The translations under genes and the position numbers were made by a program. DNA of 33,052 nucleotides. It comes from Thermoplasmata archaeon. GTDB taxonomy: Archaea > Thermoplasmatota > Thermoplasmata > Lutacidiplasmatales > UBA184. Of this stretch, positions 9,731 through 18,130 are shown in pieces; position 1 is the stretch's first letter; every line of letters begins with the position of its first letter. The DNA lies in NCBI GenBank assembly GCA_021801925.1, contig JAKABH010000011.1, positions 1-33,052 of the forward strand, read 5' to 3'. The notes beneath the pieces were generated by a model. That model saw nothing but the letters and a program-made list of their open reading frames with translations. It ran no database searches and was not told where the DNA came from.

Positions 9731-9815
9731 TCGATGCGGGCCCGACGTATTTAGGGGCGGAACGGAGGGGACGCGAAACGGTCCCCCGGTCGGCGTTGCG
9801 GCCGGCGACGGCGCC

Positions 9816-10301
9816 CTACCGGGATCGGGACGGCGCCGGGTCGGCGACCACGATGCGGGGGAGCTCCCCCTGGATCGCCGGCGGGCGCCGGTCCGCGCGC
9901 GCCGCCCGGGCGGTCGCCTGGTGGCGGGAGAGGACCCACTTCTCGCCCCAGGCGCGCAGTTCGCGCGCGGCGGGGGCGAGCCCGAGCCCCATCTCGGTGA
10001 GCGAGTAGACGACCGAGAACGGCCGGGTGCTCACGACGGTCCGCTGGACGACCCCCTGGCCCTCCAGGAACTTGAGCGTCGCGCTGAGCGTCTTCGCGTT
10101 CAGGTGGGGGCTCGACCTCAGGATCTCGCTGAACCGTTGCGGCCCCTCGAGGAGGCGGTGGACGATCGCGAGCCGCCACTCGGTGCCGATGACCCCTACG
10201 GCCGCCATCACCGGACAGAGCTCGCGTTCGTCTCCAATGTCGCAGGCGTCCGACGGGGCGGCGGCCAACGGGCCGGTGCGGCGGGGGGGAAGTGGATCCA
10301 T
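9816..10301 (-). CDS. HxlR-family winged-helix transcriptional regulator
   Basis: CPVMAAVGVIGTEWRLAIVHRLLEGPQRFSEILRSSPHLNAKTLSATLKFLEGQGVVQR…VVYSLTEMGLGL. Confidence 0.92.
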   Translation of the reverse strand: MDPLPPRRTGPLAAAPSDACDIGDERELCPVMAAVGVIGTEWRLAIVHRLLEGPQRFSEILRSSPHLNAKTLSATLKFLEGQGVVQRTVVSTRPFSVVYSLTEMGLGLAPAARELRAWGEKWVLSRHQATARAARADRRPPAIQGELPRIVVADPAPSRSR

Positions 10302-10340
10302 GAGGGAACCTCGAGACGTTCAGGGCGCGTGGCCTCTTAT

Positions 10341-10375
10341 AGTTACTGGATGTTACTAGGTAACAAAAAGTAACT
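10341..10375. promoter_or_regulatory. Operator with four GTTAC/GTAAC half-sites upstream of the HxlR gene
   Basis: AGTTACTggatGTTACTAGGTAACaaaaAGTAACT: nested inverted repeats, same-orientation half-sites 10 bp apart, overlapping a minus-strand TATA-like sequence (~10337-10344). Confidence 0.65.
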
Positions 10376-10451
10376 ACAATCGGCCGCCGCACGCTTCGTC
10401 GTCCCCGCGGGCCGAGCGTACGTTTTCTCCCCGGCCGTCCGTCCGACGCCC

Positions 10452-11060
10452 GTGCCGCTGCGTCGCCGCGAGATCGAGCTCTCCCTCGAGCGCCCGCTCC
10501 CCGGGGACGCCGACGGCCGCGTCCGGCTGAGCGCCCGCTTCGACGCCGAGGGGGAGGAGCCGCCGACGCCGGCGGAGCTCGCGAGCGCGCTCGACGGCCT
10601 GCGCGCCGACCTGGAAGTTTTGGTCGGCGTGCCGATCGCCGCCGCCGGCGTGGCCCGGCCGGCCCGCGAGCTGTCGGAGCTCGTGAGCGCCTACCGGCCG
10701 CGGCAGCGCGAGCTCGTCGACCTGCTCCGCGACGAGGGGGAGATCTCCGCGGCCGAGCACGCGCGACTCGTGGAGTACCTCGCCGCCGCCGCGCCGGTCG
10801 CGCCGGCGCCCCCGACGACGCCGACCGCCTCGACCGGCCCGGCGCGCCCTGCGCTCGACGACCGGCCGATCGCGGCGGCGCCGATCGTCGCCGAGCGGCC
10901 GACCGAGGGGGTCCGGCCGGTCGCCGACCTCCTCCGGCAGTACCAGATCGAGTCGCTGAAGCAGGCGGGCGCCGTCCGCGCGCGACGGCAGATCTCCTTC
11001 GCGGAGTACATGGCGCTCAAGCGGCATTTCGAAGGCGCCCCGCCGTCGGCCCCGGCGTGA
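10452..11060 (+). CDS. Hypothetical protein
   Basis: GTG start; acidic, helical protein (RRREIELSLERPLPGDADGRVRLSARFDAEGEE…ISFAEYMALKRHFEG), divergent from HxlR. Confidence 0.68.
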   Translation: MPLRRREIELSLERPLPGDADGRVRLSARFDAEGEEPPTPAELASALDGLRADLEVLVGVPIAAAGVARPARELSELVSAYRPRQRELVDLLRDEGEISAAEHARLVEYLAAAAPVAPAPPTTPTASTGPARPALDDRPIAAAPIVAERPTEGVRPVADLLRQYQIESLKQAGAVRARRQISFAEYMALKRHFEGAPPSAPA

Positions 11061-12408
11061 CGGATCGGCCCCGGGAGCTCGCGGCCGCCCCGGCGGGAGC
11101 GGGCGACGGGGCGGAGAGGACGATCGCCAGGAGGCCGACGTCCGTGATCCCCGCCGGCAACGGGTAGCCCCGCGGCGGATCGGGCGGGACCGTCGATCTC
11201 GGCTCGGACGGCGGACCGACGACCGCGACCGGCGGATACGCCGCGTCGCCGATCCCCCCGGCCGTCCGGGCGATCGTGACGCTCATCTCGCGGCGGCGCA
11301 CGACCGCGCGGGCGCGGGTGAGGAACGCCGCGAGCGCCGGCCCCTCGTCGACCCCCTCGGGGAGCCCGAGCGTCGTCATCGCGACGACGGCGACCCCCCG
11401 GCTCTCCGGCCCGGGCGGTCCCTCCGCATCGACGAGCTCCTCCGCCCGGGCGACGAGCCGTTCGGCCGCCTCGTCGGGCGGGGCGCGCAGCTGGAGGAAC
11501 CCGATCCGGCTCGTCCAGCCGCGGTCGAAGATCGACTCCGCGGCGGCGCGCAGCGCGTCGGACGGCGCGGCGATCACGACCGGCCGCGCGACGGACGCCG
11601 GCCGCGCGGGCGACGGCGTCGCCCCGGGGAGGTCGGCCGCGGCGGCGAGCGGCCCGAGCCGCGCCGCCCCGAGCCGGGCGACGATCTCCCGCGCCTCCGT
11701 CCGCTCGGCGGGCCGGACCGGATCGACCGGCCCGCCGCCGACGAGGCCCGGGCCGTCCCCCCGGTCGAGGACGAACGTCGCGCAGTCGCCCCGGGTGGCG
11801 GCGGCGCCGAGCCGGCCGCCGACCCCGCCGGTCCCGACGGTGCGGGCGAGGAGGGCGACGTCGCGGCCGGTGGCGCCCGCGTCGACCGCCGCCCGGAACC
11901 CCGCCTCGAACTCCGCCGGGGTCGCCCCGGGCGGCGGCACCGCGAGGGCGCGGAGCGCCCCCGGCGAGACGAGGTAGAGGAGGAGGTCGTCCGACCCGAG
12001 CCCCTCGGCGATCTCCTCGGCGGCGCGGACGATCCCCTCCGCCCGGGGGAAGCCGGGGAGCCCCGGCGGGACGATCTCCCCCCGGAACGGGATCTCGTCG
12101 GCGACCGGCTCCGGCCCGGCGACGTATCCCTGCGTGAGCCGGTCGCCGATCGCGTGGAGCGCGGCGAGCGCCATCGAGTTCGCCGCCGAGCCGACGGCGA
12201 CGAAGGCGACCTGGCGGTACCGCCGGTCGGGGACGAACCGGTTGCCGACGCGCAGCACGCCGTCCTCGCGGCCGAGCGCGGCGCGGAGCGAGCGGTAGGC
12301 GTCGGCGGCGGTCACCGCCGCCTGGACGGCGCGCCGCGGCACGGGATCCGGCCCCCGGGGGGAGGCCTCCTCCGTCGGGAACGGCTCCCACGGGAACCGG
12401 CTGCTCAC
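11017..12408 (-). CDS. DUF4147/glycerate 2-kinase-like protein, apparently catalytically degenerate
   Basis: Overall motif order resembles DUF4147/MOFRL proteins (VAVGSAANSMALAAL, DDLLLYLVSPGALRAL, GGRLGAA, GLPEGVDEGPAL) but key residues are substituted. Confidence 0.65.
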   Translation of the reverse strand: MSSRFPWEPFPTEEASPRGPDPVPRRAVQAAVTAADAYRSLRAALGREDGVLRVGNRFVPDRRYRQVAFVAVGSAANSMALAALHAIGDRLTQGYVAGPEPVADEIPFRGEIVPPGLPGFPRAEGIVRAAEEIAEGLGSDDLLLYLVSPGALRALAVPPPGATPAEFEAGFRAAVDAGATGRDVALLARTVGTGGVGGRLGAAATRGDCATFVLDRGDGPGLVGGGPVDPVRPAERTEAREIVARLGAARLGPLAAAADLPGATPSPARPASVARPVVIAAPSDALRAAAESIFDRGWTSRIGFLQLRAPPDEAAERLVARAEELVDAEGPPGPESRGVAVVAMTTLGLPEGVDEGPALAAFLTRARAVVRRREMSVTIARTAGGIGDAAYPPVAVVGPPSEPRSTVPPDPPRGYPLPAGITDVGLLAIVLSAPSPAPAGAAASSRGRSVTPGPTAGRLRNAA

Positions 12409-12456
12409 GCCCCGGCGAGCCGACGCCGCAAAAGAGAATGGCGGCCGGGGCGGCCG

Positions 12457-13623
12457 TCAGCCGAGCTGCAGGCGCTCGACCGGCGCGGCGCGGCGGGGGT
12501 CGAGGAACCGGCCGGGGCCGAAGAGCGCCGGGTCGAGGTCGGAGGCGGTGCCGAGCACCGCGGCGGCGACGCGGCGGCTCGTCGCGGGGGCGAGCATGAA
12601 GCCGTGGCCGCCGAACCCGTTCGCGTGCACGAAGCCGGCTAGGCGCGGGTCCTCGCCGAGGACCGGGAGCCCGTCCGGGGTGTCGTCGTAGAAGCCGGAC
12701 CAGGCGCGGAGGACGTTCAGCGCGCCGAGGGCGGGAAAGAGGGCGGTGACGGTCCGCGCCATCCGCGGGAGGAACTGGGGGGAGGTCGACATCCCGCCCC
12801 CCGTCCCGGGCGGGTGGGGGAGCGAGAGGCCGCCGACGAGCTCGCCGCGCATCGTCTGGCTGAGGTAGAGGCCGTCCGACGCGCGGACGACCATCGGGTC
12901 CAGGAACGGCTTCATCGGCTCCGTCGCGAGGATCTCGTGCCGCGTCGCGACGTTCGGCACGGGGAGGCCCGCGCGCCGGGCGAAGTCGCCGGACCAGCCG
13001 CCGGCGGCGTTCACGACCCGGTCGGCGGCGACGCTCCCGCGGCTCGTGACGAGCCCCGTGACGCGGCCGTCCCGCTGCGTCACCCCGGTCGCCTCGACGC
13101 CCAAGGCGACCTCGACGCCGAGCGAGCGGGCCGCCTCGTAGACGCCCCAGACCGCGGGGAACGGGTAGAGGGTCCCGTCGCTGCCGAGGTAGGCGCCGCC
13201 GACCACGGCGCCGCGGGCGAGCCCCTCGACGAGCGAGTCGACCCCGTCGGCGTCCAGCAGGCGGGCCGGCAGCCCCTCCGCCCGCACGATCTCCGTGACG
13301 CCGCGCAGCTTCTCGAGCTCGGAGGGGGTGTCGGCGAGGAACAGATAGCCGCCCTGCCGGAACCAGATGTTGTAGCCGAACTCGCGGCCGAACGCCCGGT
13401 AGTCGGCGACCGACTCGCGGGCGAGCCGGACCGTCGCCCGGGTCTCCCACTGCTGGCGGACCCCGCCGCCGTTGCGCCCGCTCGCGCCGCCGGAGAGGAA
13501 CCCCCGGTCGACGACGAGGACGGGGCCGGCGCCGGCGCGCGCCAGCCGGTAGGCGGTGAACAGCCCGACGATCCCCGCGCCGACGATCGCGACGGCGTAG
13601 CGGTCCCGGGCGAGGACGGTCAC
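12457..13623 (-). CDS. FAD-dependent amine/glycine oxidase, DAO family (SoxB/HcnC-like)
   Basis: VAIVGAGIVGLFTAYRLARAG dinucleotide motif, GGASGRNGGGVRQQ, RAWSGFYDDTPDGLPVLGE, NGFGGHGFMLAP. Confidence 0.9.
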   Translation of the reverse strand: MTVLARDRYAVAIVGAGIVGLFTAYRLARAGAGPVLVVDRGFLSGGASGRNGGGVRQQWETRATVRLARESVADYRAFGREFGYNIWFRQGGYLFLADTPSELEKLRGVTEIVRAEGLPARLLDADGVDSLVEGLARGAVVGGAYLGSDGTLYPFPAVWGVYEAARSLGVEVALGVEATGVTQRDGRVTGLVTSRGSVAADRVVNAAGGWSGDFARRAGLPVPNVATRHEILATEPMKPFLDPMVVRASDGLYLSQTMRGELVGGLSLPHPPGTGGGMSTSPQFLPRMARTVTALFPALGALNVLRAWSGFYDDTPDGLPVLGEDPRLAGFVHANGFGGHGFMLAPATSRRVAAAVLGTASDLDPALFGPGRFLDPRRAAPVERLQLG

Positions 13624-15308
13624 GGCCCTCCGTCCGTCGCGGCGATCGGATCGAGCGCCGCGAGCGCCGACAGGGGCGTCGGGACGACCGGCGGGCGCTG
13701 GGTGATGTAGCCGACGTCGGCCGGCGGCCGACCTTCGAGGATCGACAGGACGAGCAGGGCGTCCGGAAGGCAGTAGCGTCCCTGGCAGAGGCCGGTGCCG
13801 AGGCCGGAGTACCGCTTCGCGACCTCGACCCCGCGGTACCCCCGTTGCGGCACGGCCTCGAGCTCCTCGAGGAGGACGTCCTCGCACGGGCAGGCGACCC
13901 ACCGGCCGCGCCGGGGGAGCCGGAGGAGCTCCCGGTAATACCCGTCCATCTCGCCGGGGAACGGCGGGGCGGGGGGGGCCTCGGCCGGACTCGAAGGTAG
14001 CGATGCGGGGGGCGCCCCCGGGGCCGGCCCGCCGGCGAGGAGGTGGCGGGCGACGCGATCGCCGTCCGCCGCCGGATCGGTGGAGGGGCCGGCGACCGAC
14101 CCCGCGACCCAGAGGCCGGGGACGGTCGTCCGCCCCGAGCTGTCGGCGACCGGGAAGTAGGCGCCGGGCTCGGGACGCCACTGCATCCGGGCGCCGGCCT
14201 GGAAGAGGATCGGGACGTGGGGAAGGCGCCGGTGCGCGAGGACGACGGCGTCGCACGGGAGGCGGGCGACCGGTCCCCGGGCCCGGGCGCAGATGTCGAC
14301 GGCGCGGACCCGCCGCCGGCCGTGCGCCGCGAGCAGCAGCGACCGCGGATGCAGGTCGATGCCGGCGTCGGAGCAGGCCCGGACGAGCTCCGGCGGCACC
14401 GCGCCGGGGGCGATCAGCGCCTCGATGCGGTCGCCCATCCGCTCGACGACCGCGCGAGCGCGGGGACCGGCGCCGAAGACGACCCCGGCGCGGAACGCCG
14501 GCGCGGCGCCGGGCCGGTCGAGGGCGAACGCCGCGTCGGCGGTCAGCACGCCGGGACGGTCGTTCGAGCCGAAGAGGAGCGCCGCGTCGTAGCTGCCGAC
14601 GGCGACGACGACCTCCCGGGCGCGGATCCAGAGGCCGCGGGCCGGTTCCGTGAAGCCGAGAAGGGAGAACGGAGGGTCGGCCGGGCCGGGCGGCGGGAGG
14701 AACGTCACCGTCGTGTCGGGGAGGAGTTCGGCCCCCGGGATCGCCGGGGCGGATCGGCCCCGGTCGAGGAGGAGCGGCGCGCGGCCGCCGGCGACGAGCC
14801 GCTCCGCGACCGCGCGGCCGGCGCGGCCGGCGCCGACGACGACGACGTCGGCGCGGCGGACGGTCGGCGGATCGACCGGCCCGCTCGCGGCGTCGGGCGA
14901 CGGCGGGCCGTCGAACCCGGCGAGGCGGCGGACGACCGCCTGGTAGAGCCCCCGCGCCCACGCGGGGCGGCGGAAGCCGCGGAGCGTGTCGATCCCCGAC
15001 GGGAAGAGGAGGTCGAACGCCGCAAGGAGGTCGAACCGCCGGGACGGCCACGCGTTCCGGGTCGAGACGACGTCCCCGTCGGCCGGCGAGTAGCGGCAGG
15101 CGCGGACGTTCGGCCGGCCGCCGACCCGCACGAGGCAGCCGGTGCAGTGGCCGAGCCCGCAGAGCGGCGCCCGGGGCCGGTGGTACCGGGGGGAGCGCTG
15201 GAACGACGGGAGCCCGTCCGCCGCGAGCGCCTCCAGGACGGTGCCGCCGGGCGGGATCGGGTACCGCCGCCCCTCGAAGGTGAACGACGGTCCGGCCGGC
15301 TCGACCAT
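13620..15308 (-). CDS. NAD(P)/FAD oxidoreductase with N-terminal 2Fe-2S ferredoxin and C-terminal BFD-like 2Fe-2S domain (SoxA/HcnAB-like)
   Basis: CGLGHCTGCLVRVGGRPNVRAC; VVVVGAGRAGRAVAERL; CPCEDV…GLCQGRYCLPDAL; 4-nt overlap with the downstream oxidase. Confidence 0.9.
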   Translation of the reverse strand: MVEPAGPSFTFEGRRYPIPPGGTVLEALAADGLPSFQRSPRYHRPRAPLCGLGHCTGCLVRVGGRPNVRACRYSPADGDVVSTRNAWPSRRFDLLAAFDLLFPSGIDTLRGFRRPAWARGLYQAVVRRLAGFDGPPSPDAASGPVDPPTVRRADVVVVGAGRAGRAVAERLVAGGRAPLLLDRGRSAPAIPGAELLPDTTVTFLPPPGPADPPFSLLGFTEPARGLWIRAREVVVAVGSYDAALLFGSNDRPGVLTADAAFALDRPGAAPAFRAGVVFGAGPRARAVVERMGDRIEALIAPGAVPPELVRACSDAGIDLHPRSLLLAAHGRRRVRAVDICARARGPVARLPCDAVVLAHRRLPHVPILFQAGARMQWRPEPGAYFPVADSSGRTTVPGLWVAGSVAGPSTDPAADGDRVARHLLAGGPAPGAPPASLPSSPAEAPPAPPFPGEMDGYYRELLRLPRRGRWVACPCEDVLLEELEAVPQRGYRGVEVAKRYSGLGTGLCQGRYCLPDALLVLSILEGRPPADVGYITQRPPVVPTPLSALAALDPIAATDGGP

Positions 15309-15333
15309 CCGCCCCCGCTCGGCCGGCCGAGCC

Positions 15334-15343
15334 TAAGTACTTA
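15334..15343 (-). promoter_or_regulatory. TATA-box candidate for the oxidoreductase operon
   Basis: Palindromic TAAGTACTTA 26-35 nt upstream of ATG 15308. Confidence 0.55.
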
Positions 15344-15420
15344 CCTCGTGGGGGCCGGAGGGCGCCGACCGGGAGGGTAACCCGGAGCGAACTCCGTAGT
15401 CCGGCCGGTCGTCCGGAGCG

Positions 15421-15429
15421 CTATATAGA
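15421..15429 (+). promoter_or_regulatory. TATA box of the phoU-like gene, implying a leaderless transcript
   Basis: CTATATAGA begins ~30 nt upstream of ATG 15452. Confidence 0.65.
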
Positions 15430-15451
15430 TGGGCCGGGGTCGTCCGGCCGG

Positions 15452-16516
15452 ATGCGGGCGAGCGGCGGGTACCACGGCCGCCGGATCCAGAAGACCGGCG
15501 GCTCGACGTTCATCGTCTCGCTCCCGAAGAGCTGGGTCGTCGCCCGGGGGCTCGGCGCCGGGGACGTCCTCTACTTCACGCCCCGGGCCGACGGGTCGAT
15601 GACCGTCTTCCCCGAGGCGGCGAGCGGCGGCGAGGGGACGCGGCGGCTCGTCGAGGTGTCGAACGACGACAACGAGGGGCACCTCTTCCGCCGGCTCGTC
15701 GCGGAGTACATCGCGGGGTACCCCCTGCTCGAGATCCGGACGCCGGGACGGATGGGCCCGCGGACCCGGGACGTGGTCCGGAGCTTCGCCCAGCGGATGA
15801 TCGGCCCCGAGATCCTCGAGGAGACGGCGGAGGCGGTCGTCCTGCAGGACGTCGTCGGACCGAACCCGCTGCCGATCCCGTCGGTGATCCGCCGGATGCA
15901 CCAGATGGTGAAGTCGATGCAGGGGGACGCGATGGCGGCGTTCCGCGCCCGGGACCGGTCGATCGCCCGGGACGTGATCGACCGGGACTGGGAGGTCGAT
16001 CGTCTCCACTGGTTCCTCGAGAAGCAGGTGACGACCGCGCTGCGCGACGCGCGCGTCCTGGCGAGCCTCGACCTCACCCTCCCCGAGTGCACCACCTACC
16101 TGCTCGCCTCCCGGGTCCTCGAGCGGATCGCCGACCACACCGTCCGCATCGCGGAGACGGTCGCGATCCTCGGGCGGGAGCGGACCCCCGACCGGCTCGC
16201 CGACGAGCTCGACCGGATGAGCGCGACCGCCGCCGCCGCCGTCGCCGACGCCCTGGACAGCCTCGAGAAGCGGGACATCCGCACGGCGAACGCCGTGATC
16301 GACCGCGCCCAGGAGCTCACCCACTACCGGGAGCAGCTCCTCCGCGAGATCGCGTCCAAGCAGGCGCGGCTCGCGGTCGGCCTGGCCTACGTCCTCGAGA
16401 GCCTCGAGCGGATCGCCTTCTACGCGAGCGACCTCGCCGAGATCGCGATCGACCGGGCGGTCGAGATCGCGGGCCGCCCGGCGGAGACGGCCGCGACGCC
16501 GCCGTCCGGGGCCTAG
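15452..16516 (+). CDS. Phosphate uptake regulator with AbrB-like N-terminal domain and PhoU domains
   Basis: GRRIQKTGGSTFIVSLPKSWVVARGLGAGDVLYFTPR (AbrB/SpoVT-like) then PhoU-like helices (ASRVLERIADHTVRIAE, ESLERIAFYASDLAEIAID). Confidence 0.92.
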   Translation: MRASGGYHGRRIQKTGGSTFIVSLPKSWVVARGLGAGDVLYFTPRADGSMTVFPEAASGGEGTRRLVEVSNDDNEGHLFRRLVAEYIAGYPLLEIRTPGRMGPRTRDVVRSFAQRMIGPEILEETAEAVVLQDVVGPNPLPIPSVIRRMHQMVKSMQGDAMAAFRARDRSIARDVIDRDWEVDRLHWFLEKQVTTALRDARVLASLDLTLPECTTYLLASRVLERIADHTVRIAETVAILGRERTPDRLADELDRMSATAAAAVADALDSLEKRDIRTANAVIDRAQELTHYREQLLREIASKQARLAVGLAYVLESLERIAFYASDLAEIAIDRAVEIAGRPAETAATPPSGA

Positions 16517-17646
16517 CCGCGGATCCGCTCCACCATCGCGGCGACGTCCGCCCGCGTCGGCACCCGGGGGTTCCCGAGCGCCCCGGGGGCGCGCACCGTC
16601 CGCTCGACGATCGCCGCCCGCTCCGCCTCCGTCCAGTCGATCCGCCCGCGGGCGGCGCGCACCGACGCCGGGGCGCCGACCGTCTCGCGGAGGCGGCCGA
16701 GCCGGGCCGAGAGCGGGCGGTCGTCCCGGTCGTCCGGCCGGCGGGCCCGTTCGGCGAGGGTCTCGAGCCGGTCGCGGGCCGACGGCAGGTCGAACTCGAG
16801 GACCGCGGGCAGCCCGATCCCGAGGAGCCGGGCGTAGGGGAGCCCGGTCGGGCCCTCCAAGGCGCGGGCGAGGGCGTGGGCGATCCCGCGCTGGGCGTTC
16901 GAGGCGGCGAGGCCGGCCGCCGACGCGGCGTAGTGGAGCGCCGCGCGCGCCTCGGGGTCGTCGCTCCAGCGGACGGCGTGGGGGAGCCGCCGGAGCACCG
17001 TCGTCGCGGCGTCGAGCGCGAGCGCGTCCGAGAGGGGGCCGCTCCAGGCGGAGAGGTAGGCCTCGACGGCGAGCGCGAGGGTCTCGAACGCCCCGTCGAC
17101 GACCACGGCGGGGGCGAGCGTCTCGGCGAACGCCGGGTCGACGAGCGCCCAGTCGGGGACGAGGGCGCGGTGCGCGAGCTCCACGGGGGTGCCGTCCTCC
17201 CGGACGAGGTCCGCCGTCCCGCTCGCCTCCGACCCGCTGCCGCTCGTCGTCGGCACGGCGATGAGCCGCGGACCGCCCGCCGGCACCTCGAGGAGCGGCG
17301 GGAGCTCCGCGAGCGGGACGCCCGGGACCTTCGCGGCGAGCCACGCCGCCTTCGCGGTGTCGATCGTCCGGCCGCCGCCGACGGCGACGAGCGCCTCCGG
17401 TGGGGCCGCTGCGAGCCGGGCGCCGAGCGCCCGGGCGGCGTCGATCGACGGCGGCCGGCCGTCGGCGATCTCGACCGTCACGGCCGCGGATCCCTTCTCG
17501 AGTTCCTCCGCGATCCACCGGGCCCCGTCCCGCCGCGCCACCTCGGGGTCGACGAGCAGCGTCGCCCGCCGGAACCCGAGCCCGCTCAGGACCTCGATCG
17601 CCCCGGGCCCCCAGGCGAACCGGGGGGCGACGAAGAAGCCGCTCAT
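16513..17646 (-). CDS. Iron-containing alcohol dehydrogenase superfamily protein, metal ligands substituted
   Basis: VAVGGGRTIDTAKAAWL (GGGSxxDxxK-like) and AVPTTSGSGSEAS match Fe-ADH; ATG at 17646. Confidence 0.88.
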   Translation of the reverse strand: MSGFFVAPRFAWGPGAIEVLSGLGFRRATLLVDPEVARRDGARWIAEELEKGSAAVTVEIADGRPPSIDAARALGARLAAAPPEALVAVGGGRTIDTAKAAWLAAKVPGVPLAELPPLLEVPAGGPRLIAVPTTSGSGSEASGTADLVREDGTPVELAHRALVPDWALVDPAFAETLAPAVVVDGAFETLALAVEAYLSAWSGPLSDALALDAATTVLRRLPHAVRWSDDPEARAALHYAASAAGLAASNAQRGIAHALARALEGPTGLPYARLLGIGLPAVLEFDLPSARDRLETLAERARRPDDRDDRPLSARLGRLRETVGAPASVRAARGRIDWTEAERAAIVERTVRAPGALGNPRVPTRADVAAMVERIRG

Positions 17647-17665
17647 CCCGACCCTCCCGGGCGGA

Positions 17666-17989
17666 TCAGGCGGGAGCGCCGTCGCGGCACCGGGGGCACC
17701 GTCCCGTGAGCGAGAAGGCGATCCCGTCGACCGTCCAGCCGGCGGGGTGCTGCGCCGCGAGGGCGACCAGCAGCTGGCGTTCCGCGTCCTGGAGCTCGAG
17801 CCGGGCGATCCGCCCGCAGTGCCGGCAGACGATGTGGGAGTGCGGCGGCTCCGCGAGCCCGAGCGGCGGCGCCGTCGGGGCCGGCGCCGCGCGGGGAGCC
17901 GAGCTCCTCGCCGCTCTTCGGGGCCGCGCGCGGGACGGCGGCCGGCGGGGCGGTCGACGACGCTCCGCGCTCCGGGGACGTGGCGGCAT
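17666..17989 (-). CDS. Fur-like C-terminal metal-binding/dimerisation domain protein lacking a wHTH
   Basis: EPPHSHIVCRHCGRIARLEL…HPAGWTVDGIAFSLTGRCPRCRD resembles the Fur C-terminal domain; N-terminus is R/P/A-rich low complexity. Confidence 0.65.
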   Translation of the reverse strand: MPPRPRSAERRRPPRRPPSRARPRRAARSSAPRAAPAPTAPPLGLAEPPHSHIVCRHCGRIARLELQDAERQLLVALAAQHPAGWTVDGIAFSLTGRCPRCRDGAPA

Positions 17990-18016
17990 CGGCCGGGAGC
18001 GACCGCCCCGATTAGA

Positions 18017-18031
18017 TAAGGAGCCACCTTA
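18017..18031. promoter_or_regulatory. Interrupted palindrome TAAGG-AGCCA-CCTTA between divergent genes
   Basis: Perfect 5-bp arms, 28-42 nt upstream of the Fur-like ATG, in an AT-richer patch. Confidence 0.45.
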
Positions 18032-18130
18032 CGGCGCGCCCCCGGCCCGGTCGGTCGTCTTCGCACCGTCCGCGCGCCGCGGGGATCGGGCGAACGATTA
18101 TGCCGCCGGGCGCCCCCTCGCGGGGACGGG

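Noticed and set aside
10691-13450. 919-aa minus-strand ORF
   Set aside because: Alternative frame of the DUF4147-like and oxidase genes
15341-17518. 725-aa minus-strand ORF
   Set aside because: Antisense to AbrB-PhoU and alternative frame of the Fe-ADH gene
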